Origin: Verrucomicrobiota bacterium
GTDB taxonomy: Bacteria; Verrucomicrobiota; Verrucomicrobiia; Opitutales; Opitutaceae
Assembly: GCA_023416735.1 (NCBI GenBank)
Contig: JAEZGX010000011.1
Location: 1-64,000 of the forward strand
Direction of reading: 5' to 3'
Length of the DNA: 64,000 bases
The position numbers were made by a program, and so were the translations under genes. The notes beneath the pieces are model-generated. The model did no database searches. It had not been told where the DNA came from and saw nothing but the letters and a program-made list of their open reading frames with translations. Every line of letters begins with the position of its first letter. The stretch's first letter is position 1. Of this stretch, positions 34,844 to 43,342 are shown one piece after another.

Positions 34844-37357
34844 ATGAAGCTCCTCTCACTGCTCTCCGCCTTGATCGTTGTCGTCGGCTGCTCGCGAGCC
34901 GTCGCTGCAACGGGTCTGACCGTTAAGTATGATCTTACGGCAGCGTCGGATATTCCGTTGGTCGCGAACGGCCGCGCTGCGACCATCGTCGTAGATCCCG
35001 CAGAGGCCGAGGTCGTGCGCATCGCCGCAACTTTGTTCGCCGAGGACGTGGGGTGCGTCACTGGCGTGAAACCCAGCGTGATCGCGGGCGCCGCCCCCTC
35101 GAAGACCGACAAGCCACTCGTGCTGATCGGCACCCTGGGCCAGAGCGCTCCGATCGAGGAGCTCATTCGACGCGGCAAGCTCGACCCCGCAGCCATCGAA
35201 GGAAAGTGGGAATCGTTTCTCATCACGACGGTGTCCGATCCACTGCCGGACGTGCCAAACGCGTTGGTCATCGCCGGCAGCGATCGGCGCGGAACCGCGT
35301 TCGGAGTTTTCGAAGTGTCGGCGGCGATCGGCGTGTCACCCTGGGTTTGGTGGTCTGATGTGACACCACGCCGCCAAGAGACGCTCGTGTTCGCCGCGGG
35401 GACGTTCACGCAAGGGCCGCCGTCCGTTAAATACCGCGGAATCTTTCTCAACGACGAGGATTGGGGCCTCCAGCCTTGGGCCGCGAAAACGTTCGAGCCG
35501 GAAACTGGCGACATCGGCCCGAAAACCTACGCAAAAATCTTCGAGCTGCTGCTCCGGCTGAAGGCGAACCTCTGCTGGCCGGCGATGCACGATTCCACCA
35601 AGCCGTTCAACGCCTTCCCCGAAAACAAGGTCGTCGCAGATCGCTACGCGATCGTCATGGGTTCGTCCCACGCCGAGCCGATGCTGCGCAACAACGTCGG
35701 GGAATGGCCGCGCGACCAAGGAGCCAAGTGGAACCCCGTGACCAACCTCCCCGCGATCCTCGATTACTGGGAGCAGCGAGTGCGCGAAAACGGCCGCTAC
35801 GAAAATGTCTACACGGTCGGAATGCGCGGCATCCACGACAACGCGATGCCGGGCGGCGGCACCCTTCTCGAGAAGCGCGAGCGGCTGGAAGAAATCATCG
35901 AGCTTCAGCGCGGAATGCTGGCGAAACACGTGGACGCCGATCCGTCCCGCGTGCCGCAGATTTTCTGCCCCTACAAGGAAGTGCTGGATATTTACCGCGA
36001 GGATCTGAACCTGCCCGACGACATCACGATTGTCTGGCCGGATGACAATCTCGGCTACGTGCGCCAACTCCCCGACGCCCGCGAGCGCGCGAGGTCCGGC
36101 GGTCATGGTATTTACTACCACCTCTCGTATTGGGGCCGCCCGCACGATTACCTGTGGCTCGACTCCACCGCGCCCGCACTGGTCTGGCACGAGATGACGA
36201 AAGCCTACGCCCTCGGAGCCCAACGGCTGTGGATCGCGAATGTCGGCGATCTCAAATCGATCGAAACAGGCATGACCTTCTTCCTGCAGCTCGCGTGGAA
36301 CATTGACCGCTACGGCGTCGATGCTCAGCGCGTGTTCCTCCGTGATTTCTACCGGGAGCAGTTTGGGCCGGAGCACGCCGACGAGATCGCCGCCCTGCGC
36401 GACGAATACTACCGGCTGTGCTCCATTCGACGTCCCGAACACATGGGCTTCAACAGCGTTTACCCCAACACGCCCGTGCAGAACAGCGATTGGTCGCCCG
36501 AATTCTCGTCAGGCTTCCTGGAGCGCTGGCGCGACATCGATCGGCGAGCGCAAGCCCTCGCGTCGAAGTTGCCCGAGTCCTCGCGCGACGCCTACTTCCA
36601 ACTCGTGGAATATCCCGCTCGCGGCGGCGCGGCGATGGCGGAGAAAATCCTGCTCGCGGAAAAAGCACGTCGGACCGGATCGGAAGCCGACGCAGCCGAA
36701 GCGAATACGGCATTCGAGCGAATCCAGCAGCTCACCGACCACTATAACGCCGTCGGCAACGGCAAATGGACGGGCATCATGAGCTATCGTCCGCGTCAGC
36801 TTCCGGTCTTCGACATGCCGCCGACCACTGCGCAGCCGGAGAGCGCTAAGGCAAAAGATGCGACCGCTTCAACAACCGCCGGAGTGACGATCGATCTCGC
36901 GCAGTTCAAACAGGAACGCCTCGAGCAGGGAGCCGGCTGGCGCATGGTCGAAGGACTTGGGCCGCACGGCCGCGCGCTTGCGGTGCTTCCGCACCGGGAT
37001 ACTCCCACACGGCTCTCTCCCGCTGAGATTCAGGCGCACAGCCCGATGGTTGAATTTCAGATAAACGTCGCAACAGCCGGCGATGTCGAAGTCGTAATCG
37101 ACGCACTGCCCACGCATCCGCTCACGCCCGAGCATCAAACGGTCCTCGCGGTTTCGATCGACGACGACGCTCCTGTGCTGGTCCACTTCGACCAGGGCAC
37201 CGACGACGAGCACGATCCCACCTGGCAGCGAAACGTGCTTCGAAACAAAATGTCTGGCCGTGTGACGCTTCGCGCGCCGGCGGGGCCCTGTTCTCTTAAA
37301 CTGTGGGCCGCGGATTGCGGAGTCGTTGTTCAGCAAATGCGCGTGAACTCTCGTTAA
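34844..37357 (+). CDS. GH115 family alpha-glucuronidase (xylan alpha-1,2-glucuronidase)
   Basis: 837 residues with a signal peptide (residues 1-22). Family GH115 removes (4-O-methyl)glucuronic acid from xylan side chains. The family pattern is clear: VLIGTLG, VIAGSDRRGTAFGVFEVSAAIGVSPWVWWSDVTP, YRGIFLNDEDWGLQPWA, LRLKANLCWPAMHDSTKPFN, ITIVWPDDNLGYVRQLP, GIYYHLSYWGRPHDYLWLDS and LWIANVGDLKSIETGMTFFL. The C-terminal domain with VEFQINVATAGDVEV matches the accessory beta domain. Together with the GH43-like gene it suggests glucuronoxylan or an acidic arabinogalactan as the target. Confidence 0.93.
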   Translation: MKLLSLLSALIVVVGCSRAVAATGLTVKYDLTAASDIPLVANGRAATIVVDPAEAEVVRIAATLFAEDVGCVTGVKPSVIAGAAPSKTDKPLVLIGTLGQSAPIEELIRRGKLDPAAIEGKWESFLITTVSDPLPDVPNALVIAGSDRRGTAFGVFEVSAAIGVSPWVWWSDVTPRRQETLVFAAGTFTQGPPSVKYRGIFLNDEDWGLQPWAAKTFEPETGDIGPKTYAKIFELLLRLKANLCWPAMHDSTKPFNAFPENKVVADRYAIVMGSSHAEPMLRNNVGEWPRDQGAKWNPVTNLPAILDYWEQRVRENGRYENVYTVGMRGIHDNAMPGGGTLLEKRERLEEIIELQRGMLAKHVDADPSRVPQIFCPYKEVLDIYREDLNLPDDITIVWPDDNLGYVRQLPDARERARSGGHGIYYHLSYWGRPHDYLWLDSTAPALVWHEMTKAYALGAQRLWIANVGDLKSIETGMTFFLQLAWNIDRYGVDAQRVFLRDFYREQFGPEHADEIAALRDEYYRLCSIRRPEHMGFNSVYPNTPVQNSDWSPEFSSGFLERWRDIDRRAQALASKLPESSRDAYFQLVEYPARGGAAMAEKILLAEKARRTGSEADAAEANTAFERIQQLTDHYNAVGNGKWTGIMSYRPRQLPVFDMPPTTAQPESAKAKDATASTTAGVTIDLAQFKQERLEQGAGWRMVEGLGPHGRALAVLPHRDTPTRLSPAEIQAHSPMVEFQINVATAGDVEVVIDALPTHPLTPEHQTVLAVSIDDDAPVLVHFDQGTDDEHDPTWQRNVLRNKMSGRVTLRAPAGPCSLKLWAADCGVVVQQMRVNSR

Positions 37358-37552
37358 GCCGTCCCCCGCGGATAACATGCACGGGAAGCGGCGAAACGAT
37401 GGTCACCACGTGAGCGGCACTCGCGGGACTTGTCTAATTTTCCAGACGTAAAGAAGCGACTGCCGAACGCGGAGCACAGCACCGTTCAGCGCCGGATAGA
37501 GTTCTTTGCAGGTAGTCGTCAGCGATGTTTACCGCCGGATTCAACCGCGAAG

Positions 37553-37628
37553 TGGTGGACCGGATCGGGATCAAACCGACGACCTCGTCGTTGCGAACGA
37601 CGCGCTCTATCAACTGAGCTACCGGCCC
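37553..37628 (-). tRNA. tRNA-Ala (anticodon CGC) with A19-U56 instead of G19-C56
   Basis: The cloverleaf has acceptor stem GGGCCGG/CCGGTCC with the alanine identity pair G3-U70, discriminator A, encoded CCA and anticodon loop TTCGCAA (CGC, reading GCG). The D-loop is AGTTGATA (position 19 is A) and the T-loop is TTTGATC (position 56 is T). The nearly invariant tertiary pair G19-C56 is thus replaced by a compensating A19-U56 pair, so the gene may well be functional. Confidence 0.93.
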
Positions 37629-37750
37629 ACGAAAGGAACGGTGGTTTTGCGCAATCACCGCGCGCGAGTAAACACCAATTTTCCAAAACTGCGGAGACAC
37701 TTCACCTCACGACACATGCGTCGCCGTGCGCTTCCGAACCGCGCTGCCGC

Positions 37751-38764
37751 TCAGCTCGCCGTCGCCCCGAGCAGCCGCGCAAAAACCATCTTCCCGCCAC
37801 CACTCGGCAAGACGCTCGTGATCTCCACCGCGACCCGCTGGCCCATCAGCGCTCTCGCCGCGCCCACCACGACCATTGATCCGTCCTCGAGATAACCCAC
37901 CGCCTGCCCTTCGTCGCGCCCCGGCTTCACCAATTCCACCTCGATCGTCTCACCGATCATCAGCTCCGGTCGCAACGACTTCGCGAGCAGGTTCAAGTTC
38001 AGCCACTGCACGCCGTGAAACTCCGCCATCTTCGCAAGATTGTAGTCCGTCGTCAGCAGCTTCGCGCGCATCGATTGAGCCAAGAACACCAGCTTCGCGT
38101 CCACGTCCGCCCGCTTCGTCACTTCGCTTTCCGGAATCCGGATATCGAGATGCTTCAACCGCCGCAATTGGTTCAACACCTCCAATCCTCGCCGCCCCCT
38201 CGCCTGCTTCTGCGGATCCGTCGAATCCGCCACCGCTTGCAGCTCCGTCAGCACAAACCGCGGAATCACCAGCGCTGCATTCAAAAAACCCGCCTCGCAC
38301 ACTCGCGCGACCCGCCCATCGATCAACACGCTCGTGTCCACCACCACCAGCGGCACGTCCACTTCGTGCGGCACGAACCGCACATACGGTATCACCAAAT
38401 TGAATTCATCCTTCCCCCGCAGCGCGATCACCGTCGCCAGATACGTGCAGATCACGAACAGCGAGAGCTGAAACAAATGAATCATCTGCGGATCGCCCGC
38501 CGCAAACAATGGCGACGTCCCGAGCAAATACGCGATCAGCGATCCCACCGCCAAACCGAAGGTGATCGCCGACAGCCCGCGCAGCGAAAAACCTTTCAAC
38601 AACATGTCCACGAGCACCACCAGCGTGCCGATCAGCAATCCGATCGTCACCGCGATCCCGCGTTTGTCGTCCCACTCCTCGATGGTGTAGCACACCAGCC
38701 ATCCGCACGCGCCGCACAGCACCAGGAAGAAGACCCGAATCGAAAACAGCGTCCGATTCATCAT
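37751..38764 (-). CDS. PIN/TRAM domain membrane protein (YacL family)
   Basis: 337 residues. The first ~125 contain about four membrane helices (FSIRVFFLVLCGACGWLVCY, IGLLIGTLVVLVDMLL and others). The PIN nuclease domain follows (VVVDTSVLIDGRVARVCEAGF, RFVLTELQAVADSTD, KLLTTDYNLAKMAEFHGV with conserved acidic residues), then a C-terminal TRAM RNA-binding domain (IGETIEVELVKPGRDEGQAVGYLEDGSMVVV). YacL-type proteins are thought to be membrane-tethered ribonucleases, with unclear targets. The start overlaps the stop of the preceding 41-codon gene (ATGA), so translation is probably coupled. Confidence 0.9.
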   Translation of the reverse strand: MMNRTLFSIRVFFLVLCGACGWLVCYTIEEWDDKRGIAVTIGLLIGTLVVLVDMLLKGFSLRGLSAITFGLAVGSLIAYLLGTSPLFAAGDPQMIHLFQLSLFVICTYLATVIALRGKDEFNLVIPYVRFVPHEVDVPLVVVDTSVLIDGRVARVCEAGFLNAALVIPRFVLTELQAVADSTDPQKQARGRRGLEVLNQLRRLKHLDIRIPESEVTKRADVDAKLVFLAQSMRAKLLTTDYNLAKMAEFHGVQWLNLNLLAKSLRPELMIGETIEVELVKPGRDEGQAVGYLEDGSMVVVGAARALMGQRVAVEITSVLPSGGGKMVFARLLGATAS

Positions 38765-38886
38765 CCCGCGCGATAATGGAACATCACGAGCAACACCAGC
38801 GGCAGTCCCACTCCCACGACCATGCAAACCACCAACACCTTCAGGTGGCGCCGGGCTTTGATCTTTTCAGGAGTCTCGCCGTCCAT
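38761..38886 (-). CDS. 41-residue membrane peptide, translationally coupled to the PIN/TRAM gene
   Basis: A short frame from ATG at 38886 to TGA. The product begins MDGETPEKIKARRHLKVLVV, passes through one hydrophobic helix (VVCMVVGVGLPLVLLVMF) and ends HYRAG. A charged N-terminus followed by one membrane helix is a plausible single-pass protein. Its stop overlaps the PIN/TRAM start by the ATGA arrangement, strong evidence that it is translated and belongs to the same operon. No family is recognised. Confidence 0.65.
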   Translation of the reverse strand: MDGETPEKIKARRHLKVLVVCMVVGVGLPLVLLVMFHYRAG

Positions 38887-38917
38887 TTCAGTGCGAGCGC
38901 ACCAAAGCCCCCACGGC

Positions 38918-39328
38918 ATGACAACGCAATACTGGCTCGTTAAATCCGAACCCGAAGCCTACGCGTGGACCGACCTCGTCCGCGATCGTCGCACCGCGTG
39001 GACCGGCGTCCGCAACTACGCCGCCCGCCTCAATCTTAATGCGATGCAGCGCGGCGACCGCGTCCTGTTCTACGAGAGCGTCACCACCAAAGCCGTCGTC
39101 GGCATCGCCGAAGTCACCAAAACCGCTTTCCCCGACGAAACCGCCGACGAAACCGGCTGGGTCGCCGTCGAATTGAAAGCTGTCGAACCGCTCTCGGAGC
39201 CCGTCACCCTCGCCCAAATCAAAGCCGAACCTTCCCTCGCCGAAATTCCGCTGCTCCGCCAGTCGCGGCTCTCCGTCATGCCGCTCCCCGCAGCCGCCTA
39301 CAAAAAGATCCTTTCGCTCGGCGCCTGA
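38918..39328 (+). CDS. EVE-domain protein
   Basis: 136 residues covering one EVE (PUA-like) domain: YWLVKSEPEAYAWTDLVRD, AWTGVRNYAARLNLNAMQRGDRVLFYES, VVGIAEVTKTAFPDET and LLRQSRLSVMPLPAAAYKKIL. The family (human THYN1 and bacterial relatives) binds modified bases such as methylcytosine in an aromatic cage; in bacteria the role is unsettled. The start at 38918 is the Met just before the domain. It is divergent from the 41-residue peptide gene with only 31 bp between starts. Confidence 0.9.
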   Translation: MTTQYWLVKSEPEAYAWTDLVRDRRTAWTGVRNYAARLNLNAMQRGDRVLFYESVTTKAVVGIAEVTKTAFPDETADETGWVAVELKAVEPLSEPVTLAQIKAEPSLAEIPLLRQSRLSVMPLPAAAYKKILSLGA

Positions 39329-39410
39329 AGCGAAACCCGCGCCGCATCGGAGTCCTCCCGCCGCGCCGCCCATTGACACGCGCCCAACCCCTTCCGTATT
39401 TCTGCCCGCT

Positions 39411-40391
39411 ATGGACAAGCCGGTCTACGTGCTCGAGTTCGAAAAACCGCTCCGCGAACTCGCGAAGGAGCTCGACGCCCTGCACCAAAAATCGCTCGAG
39501 CAAAACCTCGATCTCTCCGCCGAAGTCGCCGGCATCGAGAAACGCTTCGCCGAGGCGCGGCGCGATATCTATACGAATCTCACGCCCTGGCAGCGCGTCC
39601 AGATCGCGCGTCATCCTGATCGCCCCTACGCGCTCGATTACATCAATCTGATCTGCACCGATTTTCAGGAGCTCCACGGCGACCGCCAGTTCAACGACGA
39701 CCGCGCGCTCATCGGCGGCACCGCCTTCCTCAACGGCGAATCCGTCATGATCATCGCGCAGCAAAAAGGCCGCGATCCGAAGGAGCGCATCGTCCGCAAT
39801 TTCGGCATGCCCCAACCCGAAGGCTATCGCAAAGCCCTTCGTTTGATGCGCATGGCCGAGAAATTCGGCCTTCCGCTTCTCACCTTCATCGACACGCCCG
39901 GCGCGTATCCAGGAGTTGAATCCGAAGCCCGCCACGTCTCCGAAGCCATCGCGATGAACCTTCGCGAAATGGCCGCGCTCCGCGTTCCTTCCATCGCAGT
40001 CATCGTCGGCGAAGGCGGCTCCGGCGGCGCTCTCGGCATCGGCCTCACCGATCGTGTCCTCACGTTCGAAAACAGTTACTACTCCGTCATCTCGCCCGAG
40101 GGTTGCGCCGCCATCCTCTGGAAAGATCGCGCCGCCGCCTCCAAAGCCGCCGAAGCGCTAAAACTTTCCGCCGCCACCCTCGAGCAACTCGGCGTGGTGG
40201 ACGAGGTCATCCCCGAGCCTCTCGGCGGCGCTCACCACGCCGTCACCGAAGCCGCCGGCTCGCTCAAGGTCGCCTTGCAAAAACATCTCGCCGAACTGCG
40301 CGCGCTTTCGCCCGATCAACTCCTCGACACCCGCTACAACCGCTACCGTCATCTCGGCGTTTACGAGGAAAACGGCGTCACGCACAACTAA
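39411..40391 (+). CDS. accA: acetyl-CoA carboxylase carboxyltransferase subunit alpha
   Basis: 326 residues, full length for AccA. It moves the carboxyl group from carboxybiotin to acetyl-CoA with AccD, the first step of fatty acid synthesis. Landmarks are the N-terminal coiled segment (LEFEKPLRELAKELDAL), LTPWQRVQIARHPDRPY, FGMPQPEGYRKALRLM, FIDTPGAYPG and the oxyanion-hole glycines VGEGGSGGALGIG, then YSVISPEGCAAILWKD. accD is not in the window. A terminator follows. Confidence 0.97.
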   Translation: MDKPVYVLEFEKPLRELAKELDALHQKSLEQNLDLSAEVAGIEKRFAEARRDIYTNLTPWQRVQIARHPDRPYALDYINLICTDFQELHGDRQFNDDRALIGGTAFLNGESVMIIAQQKGRDPKERIVRNFGMPQPEGYRKALRLMRMAEKFGLPLLTFIDTPGAYPGVESEARHVSEAIAMNLREMAALRVPSIAVIVGEGGSGGALGIGLTDRVLTFENSYYSVISPEGCAAILWKDRAAASKAAEALKLSAATLEQLGVVDEVIPEPLGGAHHAVTEAAGSLKVALQKHLAELRALSPDQLLDTRYNRYRHLGVYEENGVTHN

Positions 40392-40431
40392 AGCCCACGG
40401 AAGCTCCAGCCGACCAGACTCGATGCTTCGC

Positions 40432-40459
40432 AAAACCCGTCCGCCCGCGGACGGGTTTT
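40432..40459 (+). terminator. rho-independent terminator of accA
   Basis: AAAACCCGTCCG-CCCG-CGGACGGGTTTT is a perfect 12-bp stem with a 4-nt loop. A/T ends on both sides let it also serve the convergent gene that ends at 40528. Confidence 0.9.
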
Positions 40460-40527
40460 CCATTTGGTGCTTCGGCCATTTCGTGGAATGAGCGTTTGGA
40501 TCTTCGCGACGCTCACGTCCCGTCTCG

Positions 40528-41310
40528 TCACGCTCTCACCGTCAGCAGATCGATCTTCAACGCCGACGCCATCGCCGCGCCGATCTCCACGATCACGCCG
40601 CTCAATCGCACGTCGTCCGTCGCCATGTCGAAGCGACGCGGCATCCCTGTCACGAACTTGCTCACCACCGGCTCCACCGCCCGCCCGAGCACGCTCGCAT
40701 AAGGCCCCGTCATTCCCACATCGCAGATAAAGGCCGTGCCTTTCGGCAACACCGTCGCATCCGCCGTCGGCACATGCGTATGTGTCCCAATCACCGCCGT
40801 CACCCGGCCATCCAAATACCACCCCATCGCCACTTTCTCCGACGTCGCCTCGGCATGGACTTCCACGATGATCGCATCGCACTGCGCCCGCAGCTGCTCA
40901 ATCATCCGATCCGCCGCGAGAAAGGGGCAGTCCGCCTTCAATCCCATGAACTGGCGTCCCAGAACCGTGAATACCGCCACGCGAAATCCCCGGGACTCCA
41001 CAATCAGGTGATCCCAGCCCGGATTCGACGCCGGCAGGTTGGCCGGACGGCAAACGCGATCGATCTGCGTGATATCCGTCTCCCAACCGCGTTGATCCCA
41101 CACGTGATCCCCCAGCGTGATCGCATCGATCCCCGCCTCGAGCAGCGAACGCGCAATCGCACCGGTGATCCCGTTGCCCGCCGCCGCATTCTCTCCGTTC
41201 GCAATTACGAAATCGATCGAGTGTTCCGCACGAATCCTTTGCAGCTTGTGATTGACGATGTCCCGCCCCGGCCGACCCACAATGTCGCCGATAAAAAGGA
41301 GCTTCAACAT
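40528..41310 (-). CDS. YmdB-type metallophosphoesterase (TIGR00282 family)
   Basis: 260 residues. The binuclear metal site is spread over LFIGDIVGRPGRD, IANGENAAAGNGI, LGDHVWDQ, IIVEVHAEATSEKVAM and VIGTHTHVPTADA, the full set for this family. Bacillus YmdB hydrolyses 2',3'-cyclic nucleotides and affects RNA turnover and biofilm/motility decisions; the same biochemical activity is expected here, but the biological role in this lineage is not known. The start at 41310 is the Met opening the first metal-binding strand. Confidence 0.93.
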   Translation of the reverse strand: MLKLLFIGDIVGRPGRDIVNHKLQRIRAEHSIDFVIANGENAAAGNGITGAIARSLLEAGIDAITLGDHVWDQRGWETDITQIDRVCRPANLPASNPGWDHLIVESRGFRVAVFTVLGRQFMGLKADCPFLAADRMIEQLRAQCDAIIVEVHAEATSEKVAMGWYLDGRVTAVIGTHTHVPTADATVLPKGTAFICDVGMTGPYASVLGRAVEPVVSKFVTGMPRRFDMATDDVRLSGVIVEIGAAMASALKIDLLTVRA

Positions 41311-41490
41311 CCCCCCACAAGGAACCCCGCCGCCGCATCGCACAACTGCGAACTTCGTCGCGCCCAATTGTAGCCCGCGATCCCCCCGCCACGCCCTCCC
41401 GGTCCTGCGCTCGCACCCGCCTATCCCGAAGCTTGCCACTGCCCTCGCGTCGCCTTTTTCTGACCGATCTCATTTCAAACTCAGACGCCC

Positions 41491-43266
41491 ATGAAATCCA
41501 CAACCTCCCCCGCCTCGTTTCCCCAGCCTGAAATCGGCCGCGAAATGAAGGGATCCGACGCCGTCGTCGAATGCCTCATCCGCGAGGGCGTGGATGTCGT
41601 CTTCGCTTACCCCGGCGGCGCCTCGCAGGAACTTCACCAGTCGCTCGCGCGCACCGACAAGATCCGCACGATCCTTCCGCGTCACGAACAGGGCGGTTCC
41701 TTCGCCGCCGAGGGCTACGCCCGCGCCACCGGCAAGGTCGGCGTTTGCATGGCCACTTCCGGCCCTGGCGCCACGAATCTCGTTTCGGCAATCGCCGACG
41801 CGTTCATGGATTCCATCCCGCTCGTCGCCATCACCGGCCAGGTGTATTCCAAATACATCGGCAAGATGGCGTTTCAGGAAACCGACTTCTACGGCATGAC
41901 GCTGCCGATCGTGAAGCATTCCTACCTCGTGATGAACGTGCACGACATCCCGCGCGTCTTCAAAGAGGCCTTCCACCTCGCGCGCAGCGGTCGTCCCGGT
42001 CCCGTCATCATCGACCTGCCGAAAGACGTTCAACAGGCAAAGTTCCAGCCCGTCTTCCCCGCCTCGATCGAATTCCGCAACCCTTACGCCACCGCGACGC
42101 AGCACGCGTCCGACGAACAACTCAAAACCGTCCTCGGCCTCATCGCCGAAGCGAAGCGCCCGATCATCTACGCGGGCGGCGGCATCATCTCCGCCGAGGC
42201 TCACAAGGAACTGCGCGCCTTCGCCGAGAAGACCAACATCCCCGTCGCCACCACGCTGATGGGCGTCGGCGCCTTCCCCGAAACGCATCCGCTCTCGATG
42301 CATTGGTTCGGCATGCACGGCTCCGCCTACGGCAATTGGGCCGTCGATCAATGCGATCTGCTGCTCGCTCTCGGTTCGCGTTTCGACGATCGCATCACCG
42401 GCGACACGAGCAAATTCGCGGCCGGCGCGAAGATCGTCCACATCGACATCGACGCCTCCGAGCACAACAAGAACAAGCGCGCCCTTCTTCCCATCGTCAG
42501 CGACATCAAGCACGCGCTGGAGCGCCTCAACGCCCTCGCCGCCGCCAACAAATTCACGCCGCCCGACACCACCGCGTGGCACGCTCAGGTCGCTACGTGG
42601 AAAAAAGAGCACCCGTTCCGCTACGAACAAAGCCCGCACATCCTCGCGCAGGAAGCCGTGCAGGCCCTCTACGAACTCACCAAAGGCGACGCCATCATCA
42701 CCACCGGCGTCGGCCAGCACCAGATGTGGGCCGCCCAGTTCTACCGCTTTGACGAGCCGCGCCGCTACATCAGCTCGCTCGGCCTCGGCGCCATGGGCTT
42801 CGGCTATCCCGCCGCCATGGGCGCCAAGGTCGCCTGCCCCGATAAACAGGTCATCGATATCGACGGCGACGGTTCGTTCATCATGAACGTTCAGGAACTC
42901 GCCACCTGCAAAATCGAGAAGATCGGCGCGAAGGCGATGATCCTGAACAACCAGCATCTCGGCATGGTCGTGCAATGGGAAGACCGCTTCTACGGCTCCG
43001 TCCGCGGCAACACCATCCTCGGCGACGAAACCAATGTCGGCAGCCCTGATAACCTCGGCGGCCTCTATCCCGATTTCGTGAAAATCGCCGAGGGCTTCGG
43101 CGTCAAAGGCCGCCGCGTTCACCTCAAGAGCGAGCTGCGCGAAGCCATCCAGGAAATGCTCGATCACGATGGCCCCTACGTCCTCGACGTCATCGTTCCT
43201 TACACCGAGCACGTGCTGCCCATGATCCCCGCCGGCCGCACCGTAAAGGACATGCTCCTGAAATAA
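41491..43266 (+). CDS. ilvB: acetolactate synthase large subunit
   Basis: Thiamine-diphosphate enzyme condensing pyruvate to acetolactate, the first common step of branched-chain amino acid synthesis. At 591 residues it is full length. Visible are the ThDP glutamate region (FAYPGGASQELHQSL), LPRHEQGGSFAAEGYARATGK, SGPGATNLVSAIADAFMDS, PGPVIIDLPKDVQ and the ThDP/Mg motif DIDGDGSFIMNVQELATC...NNQHLGM. No regulatory small subunit (ilvN) follows; the gene ends in a terminator and an unrelated epimerase gene begins. Confidence 0.96.
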   Translation: MKSTTSPASFPQPEIGREMKGSDAVVECLIREGVDVVFAYPGGASQELHQSLARTDKIRTILPRHEQGGSFAAEGYARATGKVGVCMATSGPGATNLVSAIADAFMDSIPLVAITGQVYSKYIGKMAFQETDFYGMTLPIVKHSYLVMNVHDIPRVFKEAFHLARSGRPGPVIIDLPKDVQQAKFQPVFPASIEFRNPYATATQHASDEQLKTVLGLIAEAKRPIIYAGGGIISAEAHKELRAFAEKTNIPVATTLMGVGAFPETHPLSMHWFGMHGSAYGNWAVDQCDLLLALGSRFDDRITGDTSKFAAGAKIVHIDIDASEHNKNKRALLPIVSDIKHALERLNALAAANKFTPPDTTAWHAQVATWKKEHPFRYEQSPHILAQEAVQALYELTKGDAIITTGVGQHQMWAAQFYRFDEPRRYISSLGLGAMGFGYPAAMGAKVACPDKQVIDIDGDGSFIMNVQELATCKIEKIGAKAMILNNQHLGMVVQWEDRFYGSVRGNTILGDETNVGSPDNLGGLYPDFVKIAEGFGVKGRRVHLKSELREAIQEMLDHDGPYVLDVIVPYTEHVLPMIPAGRTVKDMLLK

Positions 43267-43271
43267 CCTCG

Positions 43272-43301
43272 AGCACGGGCAAGCTTGCCCGTGCTTTTTT
43301 T
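43272..43301 (+). terminator. rho-independent terminator of ilvB
   Basis: AGCACGGGCAAG and CTTGCCCGTGCT form an almost loopless 12-bp inverted repeat followed by seven T residues, 5 nt after the stop codon. Confidence 0.92.
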
Positions 43302-43342
43302 GCGTTTCACCGCCGCGTTCGTTCCGCGTCCAACTCTTCTTC

